A stretch of 38,498 nt of DNA, taken from contig JAAZVY010000013.1 in the NCBI GenBank assembly GCA_018623195.1, positions 1-38,498 of the forward strand, in the 5' to 3' direction. Positions 31,494 through 38,498 of the stretch are shown here, one piece after another. Position numbers and translations under genes: made by a program. This stretch comes from Flavobacteriaceae bacterium (GTDB taxonomy: Bacteria > Bacteroidota > Bacteroidia > Flavobacteriales > Flavobacteriaceae). Numbering within the stretch: position 1 is the stretch's first letter; every line of letters starts with the position of its first letter. The notes under the pieces are model-generated. The model made no database searches and was not told the origin of the DNA. It saw only the letters and a list, made by a program, of their open reading frames with translations.

Positions 31494-31775
31494 ATGGAAG
31501 CACTTAACCAATTTGTTCCTCTTTTACTGATTTTCGCGGTAGCGTATTTCTTTATGATTCGTCCGCAGGTTAAACGTCAAAAAGAAGAGAAGAAGTTTAT
31601 CGAAGCTCTTAAGAAGGGCGATAAGGTAGTAACCAAGAGTGGATTACACGGTAAGATATCCGATATTAATGAAGGTAATCAAACGGTGGTTATTGAAACC
31701 TCTGCTGGTAAACTAAAATTTGAAAGTAGTTCGATCTCTCACGAATTGAGTAAACGAGAGACGGCTGCCAAATAA
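31494..31775 (+). CDS. yajC: Preprotein translocase accessory subunit YajC
   Basis: Small membrane protein that associates with SecDF-SecYEG. It has 93 residues with one N-terminal helix (about 7-24, VPLLLIFAVAYFFMIRP) followed by RPQVKRQKEEKKF, the diagnostic YajC motif. The soluble part, ALKKGDKVVTKSGLHGKI, continues the family pattern, and the C-terminus is a basic/acidic mix. It begins six bases after the DUF1573 gene and is followed by a terminator hairpin that touches pyrD. Confidence 0.95.
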   Translation: MEALNQFVPLLLIFAVAYFFMIRPQVKRQKEEKKFIEALKKGDKVVTKSGLHGKISDINEGNQTVVIETSAGKLKFESSSISHELSKRETAAK

Positions 31776-31799
31776 AGGCATTTGTCAATTAAAATTACA

Positions 31800-31821
31800 G
31801 GGGTGCAACGCACCCCTTTTT
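31800..31821 (+). terminator. Terminator-like hairpin ending at the pyrD start
   Basis: Stem GGGGTGC (31800-31806) / GCACCCC (31810-31816), loop AAC, then five T. It has the form of an intrinsic terminator for yajC, yet the pyrD ATG comes two bases after the T-run (31823). There is no room for a separate pyrD promoter after it, so it may act as an attenuator or translational block for pyrD. Confidence 0.75.
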
Positions 31822-31822
31822 A

Positions 31823-32857
31823 ATGATGTATCAATTTTTCATTCGCCCTATTTTATTCCTGTTCGATGCTGAAAGAGCTCATCATATTGCTTTTCGTCTT
31901 CTAGGAATCGCTGAAGCTCTAGGATTTACCCGATTGTATAAATTCTTATTCGTCAGTAAAAGCGCTTTACTGAGAAAAGAAGTAATGGGGATCGTTTTCG
32001 ATAATCCAGTAGGTTTAGCTGCGGGATTCGACAAAGATGCTAAACGATATAATGCCTTCGGGGACTTAGGATTTGGATTTGTTGAAATTGGGACGCTTAC
32101 TCCTAAGGCACAGCCTGGTAATGAAAAAAAGAGATTGTTTCGATTGAAGAAAGACGATGCGATCATTAATCGAATGGGATTTAATAATAATGGAGTTCAT
32201 GTAGCAGTTCATCGACTTCGTAAATCTCATCGAACCATTGTTGGTGGGAATATCGGCAAGAACAAGATCACGCCTAATGAAAATGCAGTAGATGATTATC
32301 TATATGCCCTTAGAACCCTCTATCCCTATGTAGATTACTTTGTGGTGAATGTTAGTTCACCAAATACACCAGGCTTAAGAGAGCTGCAAGAGAAAGAGCC
32401 ATTAGAGCGGTTGTTAAGTACCTTGAAACTAGAGTGTAAGACTCTTGCAGGATCAACTGCTGAAAAGCCAATTCTCTTAAAAATCGCACCCGACTTAACG
32501 AATCACCAATTAGAGGATATCATTGAAATTGTTGAGAATGTGAAGCTTGAGGGTGTAATCGCTACGAACACCACTATCGACCGATCGAATCTAAAATCGG
32601 ATCAACATCTCGTTGCTGAAACGGGCGGACTCAGTGGTGCTCCACTTAGAAATCGATCTACGGAGGTTATTCGGTATCTAAAAGATCATCAAAAATCTCC
32701 CTTTGTAATCATTGGTGTTGGAGGGATTAATTCTGCTGAGGCTGCTATTGAAAAAATTGAGGCAGGGGCTGACCTTATTCAATTATATACGGGCTTTGTA
32801 TATGAAGGTCCCAAATTAATTTCCGAAATTCATAGGAAATTAATTGATCGTGCATGA
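31823..32857 (+). CDS. pyrD: Dihydroorotate dehydrogenase (quinone), class 2
   Basis: Fourth step of pyrimidine synthesis, passing electrons from dihydroorotate via FMN to membrane quinone. It has 344 residues with the class 2 N-terminal membrane-associating helices ([26 protein letters not shown]). FMN and active-site motifs are [10 protein letters not shown] (64-73), [14 protein letters not shown] (87-100) and [14 protein letters not shown] (176-189), which holds the catalytic serine of class 2 enzymes. IATNTT and GVGGI with [11 protein letters not shown] close the barrel. ATG occurs at 31823 and 31826; either could be used. It overlaps the HMG-CoA lyase gene by 4 bases. Confidence 0.96.
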   Translation: MMYQFFIRPILFLFDAERAHHIAFRLLGIAEALGFTRLYKFLFVSKSALLRKEVMGIVFDNPVGLAAGFDKDAKRYNAFGDLGFGFVEIGTLTPKAQPGNEKKRLFRLKKDDAIINRMGFNNNGVHVAVHRLRKSHRTIVGGNIGKNKITPNENAVDDYLYALRTLYPYVDYFVVNVSSPNTPGLRELQEKEPLERLLSTLKLECKTLAGSTAEKPILLKIAPDLTNHQLEDIIEIVENVKLEGVIATNTTIDRSNLKSDQHLVAETGGLSGAPLRNRSTEVIRYLKDHQKSPFVIIGVGGINSAEAAIEKIEAGADLIQLYTGFVYEGPKLISEIHRKLIDRA

Positions 32858-33711
32858 TTGAAATTGTTGAATGTCCTAGAGATGCGATGCAAGGTTTGAA
32901 CGCCTTCATTCCTACCTCTGAGAAAGCAGCTTACCTTCAATCCTTACTTAATTGTAACTTTTCGTATTTAGATTTTGGGAGCTTTGTTTCAGAGCGAGCG
33001 GTTCCCCAAATGAAGGATACTGCTGAGGTATTATCATTACTTGATTTGGCACGCACCCGTACTAAGCTTTTAGCGATCGTTGCTAATCTTAGAGGTGCTC
33101 AAAGAGCATCTGAATTCGAATCGATCAGAGTTCTTGGATTTCCTTTTTCGCTCTCAGAGATTTTCCAGATGAGAAATACCAATCGTTCTCAGGAGGAGGC
33201 TTTTGATGAAATTCAAAGAATAGCCGAAGTTGCTGCTATCTCTGAGAAAAAGTTGGTGATTTATTTTTCTATGGGTTTTGGGAATCCCTATGGTACTCCA
33301 TGGGGGTTAGATCAAATTAGTTACTGGATTCACCGATTCGAAGGTTTAGCTATCGATTGCTTCTCACTTTCAGATACGATGGGAAATGCTACGCCAGAGC
33401 GAATTCACGAAGTATTTTCGTATGTTTTAACCGAGCACAATGAGCTTAATTTTGGAGCGCATTTACATACTCGACCCGATCAGTGGAAGTCAAATTTAGA
33501 TGCTGCATATAAAGCCGGATGCCGCCGATTTGATGGAGCTATACAAGGTTTTGGAGGCTGCCCAATGGCCTCAGATCACTTGGTAGGAAATCTCCCGACT
33601 GAAAAATTGATCAGTTACCTTACCACTCAAAAGGCACCCGTGAATATTGATATTCACGGTTTTGAAGTCGCTTACAACAAGGCGAAAAATCTTTTTAGTC
33701 GCTACGCATAA
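32854..33711 (+). CDS. mvaB: Hydroxymethylglutaryl-CoA lyase
   Basis: Cleaves HMG-CoA to acetyl-CoA and acetoacetate at the end of leucine breakdown. It has 285 residues and a TIM-barrel fold of the DRE-TIM family. The start motif is [10 protein letters not shown] (5-14), with Arg9/Asp10 for catalysis and metal binding; the canonical form is [18 protein letters not shown] (43-53), [11 protein letters not shown] (171-181), metal-binding His203/His205 (GAHLHTR) and the catalytic Cys236 in [10 protein letters not shown] complete the site. Its ATG lies in the pyrD stop (ATGA), but the metabolic link to pyrD is not evident. ilvE in this window acts in the same catabolic route. Confidence 0.93.
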   Translation: MIEIVECPRDAMQGLNAFIPTSEKAAYLQSLLNCNFSYLDFGSFVSERAVPQMKDTAEVLSLLDLARTRTKLLAIVANLRGAQRASEFESIRVLGFPFSLSEIFQMRNTNRSQEEAFDEIQRIAEVAAISEKKLVIYFSMGFGNPYGTPWGLDQISYWIHRFEGLAIDCFSLSDTMGNATPERIHEVFSYVLTEHNELNFGAHLHTRPDQWKSNLDAAYKAGCRRFDGAIQGFGGCPMASDHLVGNLPTEKLISYLTTQKAPVNIDIHGFEVAYNKAKNLFSRYA

Positions 33712-33733
33712 GCGCTCGTGCCAGAATTTTAAG

Positions 33734-35237
<1,504 letters not shown>

Positions 35238-35238
35238 G

Positions 35239-35763
35239 TTATCTCGATTGACTGGCTTCGTAGTCTTTCCAGGTCATATCTTTAAAAATATCGTCTCCAA
35301 AGTACTTGGCTACAGTAAGAAATGGCGCCGCGGGATAGTAACCTGCTACTGGAGCTAACATTTCAAATTTAGAAGTAAGATAAACCACGGTCGGATAACT
35401 TAAATTACCGTTAGTAAGTGCTACGGCTAATTCGTGATATCCCTTTTTACCTTGCGGTACAAACGAATAAGTTTGTCCTTGAAAAACAACATCTTCGGTT
35501 TGTTCGGCGTTGAATTTAACCATGTAGAAGTTCTTGATCATATACGCTCGAACTTCGGGATCATTGAAGGTTTCTTTATCCATTTTTTTACACCACCCGC
35601 ACCAATCTGTATAGACGTCAATGAAAATTTTCTTTTCATTGTCTCCATCTTCAGCAATTCTCTGAACAGCCTGTTCAAAGCTTAACCATTCAATTTTCTG
35701 TTCTTGAGCAAATAGACCAATCGAAAAACTAATCGATAAGAATAGCGATAACAATCCTTTCAT
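35239..35763 (-). CDS. Secreted thioredoxin-like protein
   Basis: A 174-residue protein with signal peptide (MKGLLSLFLSISFSIGLFAQ, 1-20) and a thioredoxin fold. The active-site motif is Cys55-Gly-Trp-Cys58 in VYTDWCGWCKKMDKETF, typical of the DUF255/thioredoxin_7 group of periplasmic thiol-disulphide proteins. The cis-Pro position is seen in LSYPTVVYL. It could reduce or isomerise disulphides in exported proteins; the partner is unknown. It follows lysA after 13 bases on the same strand, so they are probably co-transcribed. Its stop lies two bases from that of guaB. Confidence 0.9.
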   Translation of the reverse strand: MKGLLSLFLSISFSIGLFAQEQKIEWLSFEQAVQRIAEDGDNEKKIFIDVYTDWCGWCKKMDKETFNDPEVRAYMIKNFYMVKFNAEQTEDVVFQGQTYSFVPQGKKGYHELAVALTNGNLSYPTVVYLTSKFEMLAPVAGYYPAAPFLTVAKYFGDDIFKDMTWKDYEASQSR

Positions 35764-35776
35764 GGTCTAAAGATAA

Positions 35777-37012
35777 TTAAACCTCTGCAGCAAGTTGGGT
35801 ATCCAGAGTTACATTAACTTCAATTTGACCTTTAGTAAGGTCTTCAAAGGTTTCGCGTTCTCTAATTAGTTCGGCCTTACCATTGATCCATAACACCTCT
35901 GCAGGGCGTAATCTAGAATTGTAGTTGCTTGCCATTGAGAAGCAATAGGCTCCGGCATTGTGAAATACGAGTAAATCACCTTCATTGATTTCAGAGATTC
36001 TTCGATTGCTACCAAAAGTATCGGTCTCACATATGTATCCGACTACCGAGTAGAATCTTGGCTTCCCATCAGGGTTACTTAGATTTTCAATTTCATGGTA
36101 CGCGCCATAAAGCATTGGCCGCATCAGGTGATTAAATCCAGAATCCACACCAGCAAAAACCGTAGAGGTGGTTTGCTTAACTACGTTTACTTTAGCTACA
36201 AATTTACCCGCTTGACTTACTAAGAATTTACCTGGCTCAAAAGAGAGGGTTAATTCTTTACCATAGGATTTACAAAAACTATTGAATCGTTCTGATAATT
36301 TCTGACCAAATTCTTCGATGGGAGTTTCAATATCATCTTTCTTGTAAGGAACTTTAAATCCGCTACCAAAGTCAATAAACTCAAGGTTGTCAAAATTCTT
36401 AGCTGCTTCAAAAAGAATTTCGGCAGCATATAAAAAGACATCAATATCTAGAATATCACTTCCTGTGTGCATATGGATTCCATTAATATGCATCCCAGTA
36501 AGGTCAACAATCCTTTTAATGTGGGGTACTTGGTGAATACTAATACCAAATTTTGAATCGATATGTCCGACCGAAATATTACTATTACCCCCAGCCATCA
36601 CATGCGGATTAATTCTCACACATACGGGGGTGTCTGGAAAACGTTGTCCGAATAGTTCGAGAACCGATAGGTTGTCGATGTTGATTTGAACTCCTAAAGA
36701 TCTCGCTTCTTCTAGTTCTTCGATCGACACGCCATTCGGTGTGTAGATGATTTGATCAGCAGGCACTCCAGCTAGTAATCCCAATTTTACTTCTTCGATA
36801 GAAACCGTATCCAGGCCTGCACCTAGGCCGTGAATTAGTCTTAGGATACTTAGGTTAGAATTTGCTTTTACCGCGTAGTGAAGTTTTAAGTTTTTCACTG
36901 AGGTAAAGGCACTCTTCAGGCGATCAAACTGTGCTGCAATACGGTGAGCGTCATAAATGTAAACAGGAGCTCCGTATTGTTCAGCAATATCGAGATAAGG
37001 AATTTGAGACAT
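35777..37012 (-). CDS. lysA: Diaminopimelate decarboxylase
   Basis: Last step of lysine synthesis, decarboxylating meso-diaminopimelate. It has 411 residues: an alanine-racemase-like barrel followed by a beta domain. The PLP lysine is Lys49 in HYAVKANSN. GHIDSKFGI (149-157), IHMHTGSDI (179-187), FIDFGSGF (212-219), EPGKFLV (259-265) and the C-terminal catalytic Cys328-Glu329 in GYICETDTFG support DAP over ornithine decarboxylase. The unusually gapless N-terminus starts MSQIPYLDIAEQYGAPVYIYD. It is divergent from sucC over a 187-base gap. No fused aspartokinase domain is present. Confidence 0.95.
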   Translation of the reverse strand: MSQIPYLDIAEQYGAPVYIYDAHRIAAQFDRLKSAFTSVKNLKLHYAVKANSNLSILRLIHGLGAGLDTVSIEEVKLGLLAGVPADQIIYTPNGVSIEELEEARSLGVQINIDNLSVLELFGQRFPDTPVCVRINPHVMAGGNSNISVGHIDSKFGISIHQVPHIKRIVDLTGMHINGIHMHTGSDILDIDVFLYAAEILFEAAKNFDNLEFIDFGSGFKVPYKKDDIETPIEEFGQKLSERFNSFCKSYGKELTLSFEPGKFLVSQAGKFVAKVNVVKQTTSTVFAGVDSGFNHLMRPMLYGAYHEIENLSNPDGKPRFYSVVGYICETDTFGSNRRISEINEGDLLVFHNAGAYCFSMASNYNSRLRPAEVLWINGKAELIRERETFEDLTKGQIEVNVTLDTQLAAEV

Positions 37013-37168
37013 AACTTAAATCATTAAGGTGGTGCAAAATAAGCGCCTTCTAGGGATAATTAGATAGAAATAATCATTATTTCTCATTTTATCACAAAGA
37101 GTTATAAATAAAACAATTGGAATTGAAGAAAGAGGCAATAATTGGTAGGCCTATTGGTTGTGCTTTCC

Positions 37169-37176
37169 TATTTTTG
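37169..37176 (+). promoter_or_regulatory. Putative minus-7 box of sucC
   Basis: TATTTTTG lies 24 bases before the sucC ATG. TTG occurs 24 bases upstream (37142-37144), slightly too far for the usual spacing. Confidence 0.42.
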
Positions 37177-37199
37177 TAACTCAATTTTAATAAATAAAC

Positions 37200-38393
37200 A
37201 TGAACCTTCACGAGTTTCAAGGAAAAGAGATTTTAGCCAGTTTTGGCGTAGGTATTCAACGTGGTAAAGTAGCTTCAACTCCTGATGAAGCTGTAACGGC
37301 TGCAAAAGCCTTAACTGAAGAGACTGGCACTGGCTGGCATGTAATCAAAGCACAAGTTCACGCTGGTGGACGTGGTAAAGGTGGAGGTGTAAAACTTGCT
37401 AAGAATTTAGACGAGGTGAAGTCTATCGCTGATCAAATCATCGGTATGAATCTAGTTACTCCTCAGACTTCGGTTGAAGGTAAGAAGGTTCATCAGGTAC
37501 TCGTAGCAGAAGATGTATATTATCCTGGAGAAAGTGAAACTTCTGAGTTCTATATGTCGGTACTACTTAATCGTGGTACGGGTCGTAACATGATTATGTA
37601 TTCGACTGAAGGAGGTATGGATATCGAGGAAGTTGCTGAGAAAACCCCACACCTTATTTTTACAGAAGAAGTAGATCCTAGTACAGGACTAACTGGTTTT
37701 CAAGCAAGAAATATTGCCTTTAACCTAGGTCTTTCAGGCAAAGCGTTTAAAGAAATGGTTGGTTTTGTAACCAAATTGTATAAAGCTTATGTCGAGAGTG
37801 ATTCGAGTTTATTTGAGATTAACCCGGTTCTTAAGACCTCTGACGATAAAATTATTGCCGTTGATGCTAAGGTGACTCTTGACGATAATGCACTTTTTAG
37901 ACGTAAAGCTTATGCCGAGATGCGTGATGAGCGCGAAGAGAATCCAATCGAAGTAGAAGCGAAGGCTCTTGGATTAAATTACGTAGATCTTGACGGTAAT
38001 GTGGGATGTATGGTTAACGGTGCAGGATTAGCAATGGCTACTATGGACCTTATCAAAATGGCAGGTGGTGAGCCGGCTAACTTTTTAGATGTTGGAGGTA
38101 CTGCTGATGCGAAACGTGTTGAAGAAGCCTTTAGAATCATTCTTAAGGATCCTAATGTAAAGGCCATTCTCGTAAATATTTTTGGAGGAATCGTTCGATG
38201 TGATCGTGTCGCTAATGGTATTGTAGAGGCTTACAAGAATATGGCAGATCAAATCAATGTGCCTATTATCGTTCGTTTACAAGGAACCAATGCAGAACTT
38301 GCGAAACAAATTATTGAAGAATCCGGATTAGAGGTTCACGCAGCAGTCCAATTCCAAGAGGCTGCCGATAAAGTGAAAGCATTGCTTAATTAA
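37200..38393 (+). CDS. sucC: Succinyl-CoA ligase (ADP-forming), beta subunit
   Basis: TCA-cycle enzyme; the beta subunit binds the nucleotide and, with the alpha subunit, makes succinate, CoA and ATP. It has 397 residues. The N-terminal ATP-grasp domain starts [12 protein letters not shown] and has [18 protein letters not shown] (about 50-67), FEINPVL and [11 protein letters not shown] with metal-binding residues. The C-terminal CoA-ligase domain has [30 protein letters not shown] and [10 protein letters not shown]. The alpha gene (sucD) is not next to it: a terminator follows directly and uvrB is convergent. The split of sucC and sucD is, as I recall, common in Bacteroidota. Confidence 0.97.
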   Translation: MNLHEFQGKEILASFGVGIQRGKVASTPDEAVTAAKALTEETGTGWHVIKAQVHAGGRGKGGGVKLAKNLDEVKSIADQIIGMNLVTPQTSVEGKKVHQVLVAEDVYYPGESETSEFYMSVLLNRGTGRNMIMYSTEGGMDIEEVAEKTPHLIFTEEVDPSTGLTGFQARNIAFNLGLSGKAFKEMVGFVTKLYKAYVESDSSLFEINPVLKTSDDKIIAVDAKVTLDDNALFRRKAYAEMRDEREENPIEVEAKALGLNYVDLDGNVGCMVNGAGLAMATMDLIKMAGGEPANFLDVGGTADAKRVEEAFRIILKDPNVKAILVNIFGGIVRCDRVANGIVEAYKNMADQINVPIIVRLQGTNAELAKQIIEESGLEVHAAVQFQEAADKVKALLN

Positions 38394-38394
38394 G

Positions 38395-38426
38395 AAAAAA
38401 GCCGCTCTACAGAGCGGCTTTTTTTA
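38395..38426. terminator. Bidirectional terminator between sucC and uvrB
   Basis: AAAAAAGCCGCTC then loop TACA then GAGCGGCTTTTTTT, a 7-base GC stem (38401-38407 / 38412-38418) with A/T runs on both sides. It starts two bases after the sucC stop and its T-run contains the uvrB stop codon. Confidence 0.9.
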
Positions 38427-38498
38427 TACTTGTTCTTGAAGTGTTTTAAGCTGATCTCTTAGTCGAGCCGCCTCAATAAAATCTAAAGATTTAGCGGC
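38424..38498 (-). CDS. uvrB: Excinuclease ABC subunit B, C-terminal fragment
   Basis: Only the last 24 codons and the stop are in the window; the gene continues beyond the right edge. The visible end is a UVR motif helix, A-A-K-S-L-D-F-I-E-A-A-R-L-R-D-Q-L, the UvrC-contacting helix that closes UvrB. A UVR motif also occurs inside UvrC and ClpC-related proteins, but there it is not at the extreme C-terminus, so UvrB is the best call. Confidence 0.8.
   Translation of the reverse strand, partial: AAKSLDFIEAARLRDQLKTLQEQV

Overview
The window looks like a chromosomal stretch from a member of the Bacteroidota, most likely a marine Flavobacteriales or Cryomorphaceae-like lineage (inference from gene content; no rRNA is present). 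The pointers are: start codons without Shine-Dalgarno sequences, repeated TAnnTTTG minus-7 promoter boxes, a GSII-type glutamine synthetase, a long-N-terminus NusB followed by a DUF1573 lipoprotein and yajC, a PUR-like DUF3276 protein, a cyclophilin-FKBP fusion, and a DnaJ that keeps only two of four zinc-finger repeats. No phage, transposase, CRISPR array or obvious genomic island is visible. Most of the window is core metabolism, with one accessory-looking pocket at about 2.9-5.0 kb.

Layout. 1-2336: the end of a DoxX/BT_3928-type gene, then tpiA-prmA-clpS joined by 1-base stop/start overlaps. 2333-4806: an orphan secreted protein, a pentameric ligand-gated ion channel homologue with a lipoprotein signal, then five very small genes, four of which form two pairs of a short membrane protein overlapping a micro-lipoprotein. 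4877-5127: nested inverted repeats, a terminator, tRNA-Arg(ACG) and its promoter. 5380-7399: a Na+/Ca2+ exchanger convergent with glnA. 7594-11509: purM, prfA, pyrF and a hydrolase. 11502-13070: a helical orphan, an Lrp-type regulator and a DUF1684 lipoprotein. 13117-15795 (minus): glnK, amtB, terminator, porin. 15967-17563 (minus): ilvE, a 61-residue membrane protein, crcB. 17617-20953: mnmD, a TIGR01777 epimerase, grpE, dnaJ. 21112-25154: an NtrC-like activator lacking a DNA-binding domain, an M28 peptidase, the dual PPIase and a YfiT-like DinB protein. 25157-29916 (minus): an ABC exporter, DUF3276 and an M14 carboxypeptidase. 30005-35237: nusB, DUF1573, yajC, pyrD, HMG-CoA lyase, guaB. 35239-37012 (minus): lysA and a thioredoxin-like protein. 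37200-38498: sucC and, convergent, the end of uvrB.

Functional themes are nucleotide synthesis (purM, pyrF, pyrD, guaB), nitrogen uptake and assimilation (glnA, glnK, amtB with a porin), amino-acid metabolism (ilvE, lysA, HMG-CoA lyase), protein quality control (grpE, dnaJ, clpS, dual PPIase, two secreted metallopeptidases) and translation (prfA, prmA, mnmD, tRNA-Arg).

The best candidate for something undescribed is the 2.9-5.0 kb pocket: an apparently lipidated channel homologue followed by paired short membrane proteins and micro-lipoproteins, one ending in a symmetrical CxCxC...CxCxC cysteine pattern. Two start-site hairpins, before pyrD and over the guaB start codon, are possible nucleotide-responsive control elements. 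All family assignments rest on motif recognition by eye; no database search was run.
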